This document shows, one piece after another, positions 1 through 12,639 of a stretch of 64,000 nt of DNA. How positions within the stretch are numbered: position 1 is the first letter of the stretch; every line of letters starts with the position of its first letter. The stretch is from assembly GCA_034440635.1 (NCBI GenBank), contig JAOTON010000386.1, forward strand, positions 558,001-622,000. The letters run 5' to 3'. Made by a program: the position numbers and the translations under genes. The notes beneath the pieces were generated by a model. That model had not been told where the DNA came from, ran no database searches, and saw nothing but the letters and a program-made list of their open reading frames with translations. Source of the DNA: Lepas anatifera (taxonomy: Eukaryota; Arthropoda; Thecostraca; Lepadidae).

Positions 1-597
1 ACATTGGAACCTTAAAAATGCATTGAGCACAGGTCATCAAAGACATTAAACCCCAAATGTGTAGAATATGAAGCCTGTTCTACATAAGGAAATGATCTTT
101 ATATGGAAATTACTGATGGAATTACAGTTCCTACAACACGTTCATTGGCAATATGACCATGCCAGCCTGCAGTGGACAATACATACTGTCATTCAAGTAC
201 CATTTAGCTTGACCTTATTAATCTCTTTGCTGACTGTGCACACATGGAAAGATGGACTTGTATTACCAGTCACACACTATGCTCGGGTGCGGGGTAAAGT
301 ATAGGAAGTAGTTGGTGTGGGTTTGGTTTGGGATTGATGGGTTATGGATATTATCTTCAAAGCTATTTGCATGGTCATTTCCCATTGCCAAACCATCTGC
401 TAATATGTTGAAACTTGGTGATATTTTAGCACTTGACTGATGCAATTTTTCATTTCTATTGTGGTGACAGACAAGGGAAGATTTCATCCCTATGAATATA
501 ATCATCAGAGCCGCATGACGAAATCCATGGAGCGAAGCGCATTGAGATTTCTCAAGCGGCTCTATTCTGGCCGCTCAGACGGGTCTCGTCGTGGTCT

Positions 598-708
598 GTT
601 GTTGTTGTTGTTGTCAGAAGCCGGTGACGAACGAAGTAAGAAACGGCTTCTATTCTGACAGTTTTCCGGTCTCGTCGTCGTTGTCTGTTGTTGTTGTTGT
701 TGTTGTCT
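598..708. repeat. (TTG)n tracts in diverged repeat
   Basis: Two GTT/TTG runs (598-616 and 685-708) flank a short related sequence. The surrounding block with TGACGAAATCCATGGAGCG resembles 45778-45800, so it is an interspersed repeat. Confidence 0.8.
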
Positions 709-1679
709 GTTCTGAGCGCTGGTATCAGAGACCTAAAACTTTTGTGGATAGAAGGCACTTCCAAATGAATAAGCACCACGGTTGTCAATTTTCAAAATTT
801 TCAAAATTTTGCCCAGAATTTTGCATTATGTGATTTTTAACTTTTATTTTTCTATTTTTTGCTAATTCATCTACAGTCTTCAAACTTGCACCCTTTTTTA
901 TCAGGGAAATTTGTAGATCACACAAAAAGTTTGAAAGAAAAAGTTATAAATTTAAGGCTCCAAATTAGCTTTTAAACTTGGCACCCTAAATTTGGCATAA
1001 AACTCATAGTCTAAACTATAGGCTCGAAATATCTGAAGCTACAGCAGTTCAGGTTCTGAGTCAAATACCAATTTAAAAGCCGGTTTGTGCAGTACTGCAC
1101 AAACACAGAAACAAAACAAAAACGGAAATTTAAGGGTCCTTTTTGGCCCATTCTGCGAAGGTCTGCATTTCCCAAAATATCAGTCAAACCCTTATATCTT
1201 CCGATCTAATTAAGATAAATTAGTTCCCATTTCAGATAATAAAAGAGAATAGCCTCCTTTATTATATATTTAGAGATAAAAACTTTCAGACTGAAACTTT
1301 TTATTTTAGAGGCAAAAATAAAATATAAGTTTTTAAAAATTTTATTCTCAGCCCCCTGGTTTCCAGACCATGATAGCTACGGTATTGAACTTAACACGGC
1401 TGGATAGACAACTTCGTTGCCGTCATTTTTCTCACTCATACCCCCACTTATCTCTTACGGCTTCCGCGCTATCAGCCGTAAAATCTATTTCAAAGTGGTA
1501 ATTTTATCGGTTCATTTTTGCTTCACACCAGGATTTCGAATGGTTAATATAGATGGAAGTGGATGAAATTCGGCAAAAAGCTAGTTCAAAGACATATCTT
1601 GCCATCGCAACAGGTTGCATATCATAGCAACAACAGTGTACCTTTAATTAAATGTAATACACAATGCTAGTAAGTTTTC

Positions 1680-1950
1680 CGCTCGAAACCTCACCCCGCC
1701 GTTCGGCCGTAGCGTCGCGGCGGGCGGCGCACTGGTAGCTGCTATGCGAGGCAGATACCATAGCCATCTACGCATGCTATAGACCAGCGCGAATGCCCGG
1801 TGGTGGCAGGGTAGTCTGTCTCGTTTCGGCTCCTCTACTCGTGCGGCGGGCGCGTTGTCTATTAGATATTCATATCAGTCGGACGGCCGGGTGGCGGCCG
1901 TGCGGTAGGGTCCCGCTCGCTCCGGCGACTTGCGACGAATAAAAAACAAA
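1680..1950. other. CpG-rich stretch, possible island
   Basis: A GC- and CpG-rich block (CCGCCGTTCGGCCG, GTCGCGGCGGGCGG, CGGACGGCCGG) sits in AT-rich surroundings. No coding frame was recognised. It could be a promoter or a fragment of a GC-rich repeat. Confidence 0.35.
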
Positions 1951-2325
1951 ATGGTGGTCAGGAACTGGTTTGCTTGTTTGGTTTGTTGTGTTTTGTTTCT
2001 TTATGTGTGTCCAAACTGTGTATGTGTGTGATAGGTCCGGTAAAAGTGATGTGTTTTATGAGAGAGATAAGAGAGGCCCCACCACTTAAGCCTTCGGGCT
2101 TTTGCGTCAATCTATTTGTTATACCTGTCATATTGTTTCCGTCCAATAAAAGTTTATCATCTGTCTATATATCTACACACTAGTTAATGCATCCTCTAAC
2201 CATAGGTAGCACTGGCCAAAGGATCCACCGTTGCACACCATTTCTTTCCCAGCCGAATAAACCTCTTTGTGGTGATACCATGACACGTGACTCCTTGCAC
2301 TCCCTGCTTAAATAAACTTAATAAG

Positions 2326-5300
2326 CAGTGGCGGATCCAGGCCATTAGTATGGGGGGTGGGGCTAAGGAGCTCGAGCATAGGCGGATCCAAGACATCAGT
2401 ACCGGGGTGGGGCTAGTGAGCTCGAGCATAGGCGGATCCAGGACATCAGTACGGGGTGGGGCTAAGGAGCTCGAGCATAGGCGGATCCAGGACATCAGGA
2501 GCGGGTTGGAACTCGGGACCTCGAGCATAGGCGGACCCAGGACATCAGTACGAGGGTGGGCTAAGGAGATCGAGCATAGGCGAATCCAGGACATCAGCAC
2601 GGAGGTGGGGCTAAGGAGCTCGAGCATAGGCGGATCCAGGACATCAGTACAGGGGTGGGGCTAAGGAGTTCGAGCATAGGCGGAACCAGGACATCAGTAC
2701 GGGGATGGGCCTAAGGAGCTCGATCATAGGCGGATCCAGGACATCAGTTCGGGGGTGGGGCTAAGGAGCTCGAGCATAGGCGGATCCAGGACATCAGTAC
2801 GGGGGGTGGTGTTAAGGAGCTCGAGCATAAGCGGATTCAGCTCATCAGTACGGGGGTGGGAATCGGGAGCTCGAGCATAGGCGGATCCAGGACATCCGTA
2901 GGGGGTGGGGGCTAAGGAGTTCAAGCATAGGCGGATCAGGGGCAGTACAGAGGTGGGGCTACGGAGTTCGAGCATAGGCAGATCCAGGACATCAGTAAGG
3001 GGGTTGGGTAAGGAGCTCGACCATAGGCGGATCCAGGACATCGGTAGGGGGTAGGGGCTAAGGAGTTCGGGTATAGGCGGATCCAGGACATCAGTACGGA
3101 GGTGGGGCAAAGAAGTTCGAGCATAGGCGGATCCAGGACATCAGTACGGGGGTGGGGCTAAGGAGCTCGAGCAGAGGCGGATCCAGGACATCAGTGCGGG
3201 GTGGGGCTCCGGAGCTCGAGTAAAGGCGGATCCAGGACATCAATACGGGGGTGGGGCTAAGGGGCTGGAGCATAGGCGGATCCAGGACATAAGTATGGGT
3301 GTGGGGCTAAGGACCTCAAGCAGAGGCGGACCCAGGACATCAGTACGGGGGTGGGGCTAAGGAGCTGGAGCATAGGCGGATCCAGGACATAAGTATGGGT
3401 GTGGGGCTAAGGAGCTCGAGCAGAGGCGGATCCAGGACATCAGTACGGGGGTGGGGCTAAGGGGCTCGAGTATAGGCGGATCAAGGACATCAGCACGGGG
3501 GTAGGGGCTAAAGAGTTCGAGCATAGGCGGATCCAGGATATCAGTACGAGTGTGGGGCTAAGGAGCTCGAGCATAAGCGGATTCAGGACATCAGTACGGG
3601 GGTGGGGCTCGGGAGCTCGAGCATAGGCGAATCCAGGACATCAGTAGAGGGTCGGGGCTGAGCATAGGCGGTTCCAGGGCAATACAGAGGTGGGGCTAAG
3701 GAGCTCGAGCAGAGGCGGATCCAGGACATCAGTACGGGGGTGGGGCTAAGGGGCCTCGAGTATAGGCAGATCAAGGACATCAGTACGGGGGTGGGGCTAA
3801 GGAGCTCGAGCATAAGCGGATCCAGGACATCAGCACGGGGGTGAGGCTAAGGACCTGGAGCATAGGCGAATCCAGGACATAAGTATGGGTGTGGGTCTAA
3901 GGAGCTCGAGCAGAGGCGGATCCAGGACATCAGTACGGGGGTGGGGCTAAGGAGCTCGAGCAGAGGCGGATCCAGGATATCAGTACGGGGGTGGGGCTAA
4001 GGAGATCGAGCATAGGCGGATCCAGGACATCTGTACGGGGGTGGGGCTAAGGACCTGGAGCATAGGCGGATCCAGGACATAAGTATGGGTGTGGGGCTAA
4101 GGAGCTCGAACAGAGGCGGATCCAGGACATCAGTACGGGGGTGGGGTTAAGGGGCTCGAGTATAGGCAGATCAAGGACATCAGTACGGGGGTGGGGCTAA
4201 GGAGCTCGAGCATAAGCAGATCCAGGACATCAGCACGGGGGTGAGGCTACGGACCTGGAGCATAGGCGAATCTAGGACATAAGTATGGGTGTGGGGCTAA
4301 GGAGCTCGAGCAGAGGCGGATCCAGGACATCAGTACGGGGGTGGGGCTAAGGAGCTCGAGCAGAGGCGGATCCAGGACATCAGTACGGGGGTGGGGCTAA
4401 GGAGCTCGAGCAGAGGCGGATCCAGGACATCTGTACGGGGGTGAGGCTAAGGACCTGGAGCATAGGCGGATCCAGGACATAAGTATGGGTGTGGGGCTAA
4501 GGAGCTCGAACAGAGGCGGATCCAGGACATCAGTACGGGGGGTGGGGCTAAGGGGCTTGAGTATAGGCGGATCAAGGACATCAGTACGGGGGTGGGGCCA
4601 AGGAGCTCGAGCATAAGCGGATCCAGGACATCAGCACGGGGTAGGGGCTAAAGAGTTCGAGCATAGGCGGATCCAGGATATCAGTACGAGGGTGGGGCTA
4701 AGGAGCTCGAGCATAAGCGGAGCCAGGATATCAGTACGGGGGTAGAGGCTAAGGAGTTTGAGCATAGGCGGATCCAGCATATCGGTACGGGGATTGGGCT
4801 AAGGAGATCCAGCATAGGCGGATCCAGGACATCTGTACGGAGGTGAGGCTAAGGAGCTCGAGCATAGGCGGATCCAGGACATCAGTATGGGTGTCGGGCT
4901 AAGGAGCTCGAGCAGAGGCGGATCCAGGACATCAGTACGGGGCTGGGGTAAGAGGCTCGAGTATAGTCGGATCAAAGACATCAGTACGGAGGTGGGGCTA
5001 AGGAGCTCGAGCATAAGCGGATCCAGGACATCAAGGGGCTAAAGAGTTAAAACAGGTAGGGGCTAAAGAGTTAAAACATAAGCGGATCCAGGACATCAGT
5101 ACGGGGGTGGGGCTAAGGAGCTCGAGCATAAGCGGATTCAGGACATCAGTACGTGGGTGGGGCTCGGGAGCTCCAGCATAGGCGGATCCAGGACATCAGT
5201 AGGGGTAGGGGCTAAGGAGTTCAAGCACAGGCGGATCCAGGGCAGTATAGAGGTGGGGCTACGGAGTTCGAGCATAGGCAGATCCAGGATATATGTAAGG

Positions 5301-5370
5301 GGGTGGGGTAAGGAGCTCGAGCATAGGCGGATCCAGGACATCAGTTCGGTGGTGGGGCTGAGGTCTCGAG
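2326..5370. repeat. ~50 bp-unit minisatellite, about 60 copies
   Basis: The unit reads GGCGGATCCAGGACATCAGT, then ACGGGGGTGGGGCTAAGGAG, then CTCGAGCATA. Copies diverge by substitutions and 1-2 bp indels. Around 3.88-4.56 kb variants carrying AAGTATGGGTG recur about every 200 bp, a four-unit higher-order pattern. The array starts with CAGTGGCGGATCCAGG, the end motif of the hAT-like short elements in this window. Long open frames here are by-products of the repeat. Confidence 0.9.
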
Positions 5371-6876
5371 CTGGGGCATAACTCGGTAACAAATAGGCTG
5401 AATTGGGTGAAAATCTGCATGTATAGGTGAAATACCGTCGGAAAACCCATCATATTTTATATCGTATCTCCTTTCTTCTCGTCATGCCCAGTCTTTGCTT
5501 AACAAAACAAACATTATGCGTGTGTTTATTTCTTTGATGATATGAACAGAGGGCAGGCGGGGTGCAGTATGCAGAGACATGCTAATTTAGGAAAACATGG
5601 GCCTAGACAGGGGATTGAATGGAGCCATAATGAGAACACAAAACCTAAAACTCCAACATTGCGTTGTTATAAGTATCAAACTGCTGAAAAAACTCGCCTG
5701 TCAATCGAACTGTTTGGCTAACGTACATTGTCACCGGCTTCTCCTGCGCCAGAGCGGCACCTGCCGAGGCCGCAGGCCGAGGTTGTTGTTGGCGTCTGTC
5801 AGTCCTGAGAATTGATGTCAGAGCTCTGGAATTTTGTAGGGTGATAGCCCTTCTGCTCCAGACACCCAAACTGAAGCCCCGAGTTGAAATCCAAAATAGT
5901 TTTTGAGAAATTTTGGCTCAAACTTTTTCTGTTTTATATTTTTCTAATTTTTACTTCTTAAGTTACGAACTTGAAATTTATGTCCTTTTCAATGGATAAC
6001 AAGGGCCAGCTAGGGGAAAAAATTGAGCTGATCCAACAATATTTATTGCGCGAAAACGCGGCATTTCTCACGCGCGCAAAAAACCTGCTAAAAGTTGATG
6101 GCCGACTTGTGCGCTCGAAATGTCAGAAGGCAGGCCTCAGTTAGCTGAAAGGCAGTTACCTAGGGGTAGCTAGGCAAATTTTGTAGTGCTTAGGCATAGT
6201 TTTGAGTGCAAAACGTAAAATTTTGACCTACTTTTTACAGTTCTTCCGGAAGACTGAATTTTGGTTCATTTCATTTCAACGTTAATATCTCACAATCTAA
6301 TTGACCGATTTGAGTTTCCATTTCAAATAATGAAAGAACATTGCTTCCGCCTGATAATATTTGGAGATGGAAATTGTGAATGTGAAATTCTTTGTTTTAT
6401 AGGCATAAATAGAAATTGAGTCAAAAACTTTTTATTTGCATCTTCCTGGCTCCAAGCTCATGTCACTCACAAACTCAGAACTGACATGGCTGAATAGGAA
6501 AGTTACTTGCGGTCATTTCGCTCACTTATACTACCCACCTATCTCTAATGGCTTTCGAGTAATTAGTCCAAAATGTATTACAAGATGCTAAATTTCTCGG
6601 ACCACCTTTGCTTCTCACCATGGTTTCAAGTCCTTAAAATGGATGGAAGTGGAAGAAATTTGGCATGAAGCTAGCTTAAGATCCTAGCTCGACGATACAA
6701 GTAATTTCAGCCCAAAAGAATGCTTGGTTCGTCTTCTAGAAGCACCTTTATATCGTGCCTTTTCGGGACAAGCACAGCACCCGGCGCCAGCGGCCCGGCA
6801 TATTCGGCGGAGTTGTACCAGCCAGTGACCTCCTGACGGGTCACAGCTGTTCAGCTAGTGGGAGGGTGAGTGGTGT

Positions 6877-6948
6877 GGCACGGTGGTCTAGTGGTTAGAG
6901 GCCCTGGCTCTTGATCAGGTAGGTCCGGTTCGAATCCGGGGGTGACCA
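6877..6948 (+). repeat. tRNA-derived SINE head
   Basis: It has a tRNA-like A box (TGGTCTAGTGGTTAGAGG), an anticodon-type stem-loop CCTGG-CTCTTGA-TCAGG and a B box in a TCCGG-TTCGAAT-CCGGG T-arm. The acceptor stem does not pair, so it is a SINE head or tRNA remnant rather than a working tRNA. Confidence 0.6.
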
Positions 6949-8206
6949 CGTACTCTTTATTGGTTATTTCAAAGAAAAGAATGATAAAACTGACTTGCAG
7001 GCGTATGAAGAGATACATTAAGAACGAAATATGGTTTGCTTTCGGCACATTGTCATGCGGCTCTCCTGCGCCGGTGGGGCGTTAGCCCAGGCCGCAGGCC
7101 GAGGTTGTAGTTGTTGTTGGCGTCTGTCAGTCCTGAGAATTGATGTCAGAGCTCTGGAATTTTGTAGGGTGATAGCCCGTCTGCTCCAGACACCCAAACT
7201 GAAGCCCCGAGTTGAAATCCAAAATAGTTTTTGAGAAATTTTGGCTCAAACTTTTTCTGTTTTATATTTTTCTAATTTTTACTTCTTAACCTACGAACTT
7301 GAAACTTATGTCCTTTTCGAAAGATAACAAGGGCCAGCTAGGGAAAACGAATTGAGCTGATCCGACAATATTTGTTGCGCGAAAACGCGGCATTTCTCAC
7401 GCGAGCAAAAACCTGCTAAAAGTTGATGGCCGACTTGTGCGCTCGAAATGTCAGAAGACAGGCCTCAGTTAGCTGAAAGGTAGTTACCTAGGGGTAGCTA
7501 GGAAAATTTTGTAGTGCTTAGGCATAGTTTTGAGTGCAAAACGCAAAATTTTGACCTACTTTTTACAGTTCTTCCGGAAGACTGAATTTTGGTTCATTTC
7601 ATTTCAACGTTAATATCTCACAATCTAATTGACCGATTTGAGTTTTCATTTCAAATAATGAAAGAACATTGCTTCCGCCTGATAATATTTGTAGATGGAA
7701 ATTGTGAATGTGAAATTCTTTGTTTTATAGGCATAAATAGAAATTGAGTAAAACAACTTTTTATTTGCATCTTCCTGGTTCCAAGCTCATGTCACTCACA
7801 AACTCAGAACTGACATGGCTGAATAGGAAAGTTACTTGCGGTCATTTCGCTCACTTATACTACCCACCTATCTCTAATGGCTTTCGAGTAATTAGTCCAA
7901 AATGTATTACAAGATGCTAAATTTCTCGGACCACCATTGCTTCTCACCATGGTTTCAAGTCCTTAAAATGGATGGAAGTGGAAGAAATTTGGCATGAAGC
8001 TAGCTGAGGATCCTAGCTCGACGATACAAGTAATTTCAGCCCAAAAGAATGCTTGGTTCGTCTTCTAGAAGCACATTTATATCGTGCCTTTTCGGGACAA
8101 GCACAGCACCCGGCGCCAGCGGCCCGGCATATTCGGCGGAGTTGTACCAGCCAGTGACCTCCTGACGGGTCACAGCTGTTCAGCTAGTGGGAGGGTGAGT
8201 GGTATG

Positions 8207-8278
8207 GCACGGTGGTCTAGTGGTTAGAGGCCCTGTCTCTTGATCAGGTAGGTCCGGTTCGAATCCGGGGGTGACCAC
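8207..8278 (+). repeat. tRNA-derived SINE head, second copy
   Basis: This copy arose with the ~1.32 kb tandem duplication. It has the same A box, T-arm and unpaired acceptor stem, with one change in the anticodon stem (CCTGT). Confidence 0.58.
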
Positions 8279-9070
8279 GTAATCTTTATTGGTTATTTCA
8301 AAGAAAAGAATGATAAAACTGACTTGCAGGCTTATGAAGAGATACATTAAGAACGAAATATGGTTTGCTTTCAGCACATTGTCATGCGGCTCTCCTGCGC
8401 CGGTGGGGCGTTAGCCCAGGCCGCAGGCCGAGGTTTCTGATGTCTTTGTCAATAGTATGTGGGTAGGCCTCGGTCTGAAAAGTATGGAAGCAGCAGGCCA
8501 GACAAGTCCCAGCAGACATCTACATAGAATTCTTGCACAAATTTGCAATGCCGGCCACCTAAAATTTGCACTGATCCACAATATAAGAGGGAGAAAACTG
8601 CATCCATGCCTCCCCACATGATGCAATGCTACCTCTCTTATAAGTTAGTTATTTAAGGACTTTTTATGAGGCCCCTCCTATGTCCTTACAACCATTCATC
8701 AATTTTTGTTTGGTTTTCAGTGCTGCCTGCCTTGCACCAGTCTTGCAAATTTGCACCATGTTAATCAAATTTTCTCCACTCACTCCTGTCTCCAAGGTCA
8801 CTCCCACTGAGGGGATCTCGTCGAAAGTGCCATACTTTGCACACTTTTACAGGTCAAAAATGTATTCACAGGGTTTTTCTGCTTTCGATTGTCCTTGTGG
8901 CTGAAAAACTATCATGGTTAGCTTCGGCTGCTGTGAATGACCAGATCATTGATGTATATAATTGTGGCCATTGACAAATGTGCTTAACCTTTCCTACTTA
9001 CCTGAAATTTTCAGGGTTTTTCTGAGCAACTCTTCAGGGCCTGTCATACTGGACCTTGCTCTGCTCAATT

Positions 9071-10098
9071 TTAACCCGCGCCCCACCGGGGGTCCGGCGC
9101 CACCTTCGCCCCACCGGGGGCCATCGATGGCCCCCTCTAACTCCGAAAATATGGGCGTTAGCGCAAATCTGCAAAGTGCAATAGAAAGCTCGCGTGAATT
9201 CAGTAAGAAATTACTTCCCATGTTTTAGTGCTCAGGTCAATGGTTTGACCTCCAGAGGTCAAATTAGGTCAAGATCGGCTATTTTCACTCAAATATGCAA
9301 TGATTAAGCAAACTGGTCATAACTCCTGTCATTAGAGCTATTGAGGCCTGATAAAGTTCATTTGATAGGAAATTGCCAGTACTTTTTCCGTTATGTGGAA
9401 CGTAAAGACCTTCCCCAGTGGTTTGACCTCCAGAGGTCACCTCGTGACCTAATATGACCTGAGGTCACGAAAGGTCACAAAGTGACCCTGCCGTATATCA
9501 AATGAAAGCCAGTGACAAGACAAACACGATGGTGTTTGTTTCACCGCTCTAGCTTAATTAGGTCAAAAGTTATTGTCAAAATACTGTTTTTGACCTCTGG
9601 TGACCTTGGATGACCTTGGAGAAGTCAAAGGGTAAATATGACCCCTGGGATCCGTGAAAGGGGGTCAAAAAACGCTGTTCTGAGCAGTCTGAGTATTTGC
9701 AATCATTTTTGTGGCTTTTATATCATGAAACAGGTTTTCCCCATGCTTTTCCAATGGGAGAGGTCGCCTCGTGACCTGACCTCAGGGCACGAAATCGAAA
9801 AATCCCGGATATACACTTTGTAGACCCTGGAGGGGTCATGAAGTCTAGGAAGTTTCAAATCGATCGACTTTGAAATGTAGCTCTTACAGAGCTCTAAAAT
9901 TGAAGTGAGGTGACCTCGGTTGATCTCGTCTGGTGACCTGACCTGGGGTGACCCGGGGTAAACAATTTCAGGGATGATGGGAAAATGATGCAGTGAGAGG
10001 TAGAGCCCTCAACCGCGGTGCTGCGCCTCGTCGTTTTTCTGTTATCCCGGAAAAACCTTAAGGGGGCCATCGATGGCCCCCGTTGGGGCGAGGGTTAA
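9071..10098 (+). mobile_element. TTAA-flanked GGTCA-rich element, copy A
   Basis: The 1,028 bp element begins TTAACCCGCGCCCCACCGGG and ends with the complement of TTAACCCTCGCCCC. Just inside each end is the palindrome GGGGGCCATCGATGGCCCCC. Between are many AGGTCA/TGACCT half-sites. A copy of matching length lies reversed at 29591-30615, which proves the boundaries. TTAA flanks followed by CCC fit piggyBac-type insertion, but no transposase is encoded. The short frame at 9638-9823 is conserved in both copies, probably only because the DNA is. Confidence 0.8.
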
Positions 10099-10369
10099 AG
10101 CACATATTAGTTACCTATTTTACAGGTTAATGTAGGAACTCCACCCAGTGTGTATCAACGTTGGTTTTGAAGCTGGTGGTGGCAGGTGCATCCAGAGGCG
10201 ATACTAAGGGAAGGGGTGAGGGCAACCGTCCTCTTCCTTGGGCTGAACTTAAGCACTGCAAAGACCCATAGGCGCAGGAACCTTTTCCAAGTGGGGGGGG
10301 GGCAAAAGTTGTCACTGCTGGTGGGGTCAAACAGGGGTTGGTGGCCAAACGCTGACCAAATTTTGGTCA

Positions 10370-10640
10370 AGGGGGCCTCAAGAGTTGGTCTGGGGGTTCC
10401 AAGGATTTGTTTCCGGCCCCTTAAGTGTTGGTCTCGGGGGAAGAGTTGGTCTCAGGGTGTTCCATTCCATAGACTGGTCTCGGATTTCCTGAATTTCAGT
10501 AGTAGGGATAGCCAAGAGTTGGTCTCGAGGTCCCCAATGGTTTTTCCCGGGGGCCGAAGAGTTAGGCTCGGGGCCCTAGAGTTGGTGTCGGGACCCGCAG
10601 AGCTGGTCTTGAGAGCCCTCCATGAGGTGGTCTAGGGGCT
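10370..10640. repeat. GAGTTGGTCTCGGGG degenerate tandem repeat
   Basis: Loose units of AGAGTTGGTCTCGGGG with intervening G-rich text recur roughly eight times. Not coding. Confidence 0.6.
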
Positions 10641-10750
10641 CCAACTGTTTGTCAAGGGAATCCTTCCCAAAAATAGAACATGAGCACGTTAGAAATTGGT
10701 GTCTTTCTCAGATTATTTAGTTTGTAAATATTTCATGTGCAATAAAGGTA

Positions 10751-10936
10751 GGGGATGAGGTGGCTTAGTGGATAGCACCCTTGTCTTCTAAGCCACCGGT
10801 CCCGGGTTCAAGTCCAGGCGGAGCCTCTGAATAAGTCGATCTGATCCCCAAAATCCCTTCCAACAGGGTGAGAGTTGGCGACGCCGTATGGCCCTGGCAG
10901 TTGGTGCGTCGTTAAACCCCAACAATTATTATTATT
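10751..10936 (+). repeat. tRNA-derived SINE with 12 bp target duplication
   Basis: A tRNA-like head (GGTGGCTTAGTGGATAGCAC, then GGTCCCGGGTTCAAGTCC) is followed by a body ending GTTAAACCCCAAC and an (ATT)n tail. GCAATAAAGGTA flanks it exactly at 10739-10750 and 10937-10948. Confidence 0.88.
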
Positions 10937-10948
10937 GCAATAAAGGTA

Positions 10949-12245
10949 TCTCCACAGGGAATTGCAGTTATATTTGGCACGGAAACTTAGCTGTTTGTGG
11001 GGAAGGAACTGGAAATAACCATGGCTATCATTAATAATTCTTAATGAATAATCATAGCTCTATTCTTTCCAGCGGACCGGCCTTGCAAAGTTTATTGCAG
11101 CAGGATGCTTGAAGAAATGCACGACAATGCGTCCTATGCTTAGCGGGCATCGTGGCTTCCTTGAGGACAGTCTGCCGTGTTGCTTCCGAAAGGCCACTGG
11201 CCGATTCATCCAGGATTCCTATCCGGGTGTGACTGCGGGCGCTATCCTCTTACGGTGTACGGAAGCTGAGTTCACATAAGGCTGGACATCGGACCAGGAA
11301 CTCGGTACGAAATCCCGGAGTCATTTCAGAGCTAAGCACGATAGCAAACTGGACAGCAACTGAGCACCCTACTGGCAGGCATCACATGTCTGAAGCGATA
11401 AGGAAAAGATCACTGCAAGAGCAGGGGAGCTTTTTTCCGCGAGATGTGGGGAGGTTCATGGTGTTTAGGTCTCAGATAGAAGGTTCTGTAACACACTCTT
11501 ATCGACCTGGTGCTGTGGCGATGCTGCTGCTGGTAACCCCAGCAGAGCGTAGGGGTAAAGCCTTTCTGTGACGTGGGCCCAAATGGGGTATGAGACGCAT
11601 TATGTGTATATTTGTAGTACTTTTAAGCCTAAAAATTATGCACGTGAACAGTGCGGTTGACCTTCAATATTCCCTTGATCAAGCTCCATCGCTCCCGCAA
11701 ATGCGATTGATGATTGCTTGATGGACACATCCGCTTCTTGGGTTATTTTTTTTAAAGATACATGCAATTCTATTGCTAGAAAAGGTCCGCCATCCATTTA
11801 AACGGGTAGCCAGGCGTGCCCCCTCCGCGATCCCAACGACAACAGTACCCTTACGTTAACACCACCAGAACATAAAATATTACAAGTCGCGGCACGCCCT
11901 GCTAGGAAAAAGAAAGTAACTTAAAGAAAGCATAATAAATATCATACTATTAGTAAAAACTGCCAGTAGTAGCTCCCTGTAAATATACAGGGAGCAGGAA
12001 TACAGGTCTATTTAGGTTAAATGCACAATAATTTAGCTCATTACCGGTTAGATTGTTAGTCTTTTTCCAAACGGGACTACCCAAAACTGGAGATTCGTGT
12101 TAGCCCCTCCGAGATTCTGGCGAAAAGATAGAGGCCTAGTAACATTCGCCAGAGAACTCGGAGGACAGAAAGCAAATTAGGGCAGACATGCAGGCATAGG
12201 CAAGCAAGCAAGCAGGCAAATTAGCAAGCAAGCGCAGCAGGGAGT
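10949..12245. other. No recognised gene
   Basis: Apparently unique sequence between a SINE and the AC microsatellite. No coherent exon was seen. Confidence 0.4.
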
Positions 12246-12420
<175 letters not shown>

Positions 12421-12639
12421 AATCCACGCACGCACGCCTGCCTACACATCCACACACACGCGCACGTACACACCCACACACACCGAGTACCGCAGTAACC
12501 CACCCACGCACGGCAGACATCCACCTTCCCACCCACAATTACTCCCTCTCGCCCACCTACAAGCACACTATCCCACTCACATACACGCACGCCCACACCC
12601 ACACACATTGTGCTCCGGTACATCATCACCACCATCAAC

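Larger units (their letters stand above)
5768..8418. repeat. Tandem duplication of a ~1.32 kb segment
   Basis: 5768-7089 and 7090-8418 match almost base for base and share the same landmarks: GGCCGCAGGCCGAGG, the AGAGCTCTGGAATTTTGTAG block, CTCACGCG and a tRNA-like head. The beginning of a third copy (CTCCTGCGCCGG to GCCGAGG) closes the array. A diverged relative of the segment lies at 45780-46120 and probably at 500-1100. Confidence 0.88.

Noticed and set aside
2326..5370. CRISPR-like array
   Set aside because: Units are head-to-tail without unique spacers and the genome is eukaryotic.
2196..5400. Many 60-140 codon frames on both strands
   Set aside because: They are by-products of the ~50 bp minisatellite, whose unit length is not a multiple of three and drifts by indels.
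6877..6948. Functional tRNA with CTT anticodon
   Set aside because: The acceptor stem does not pair and the sequence is duplicated with surrounding repeat, so a SINE head fits better.
9638..9823. 61-codon frame present in two elements
   Set aside because: Its conservation follows from the whole DNA element being copied, and the product has no domain.
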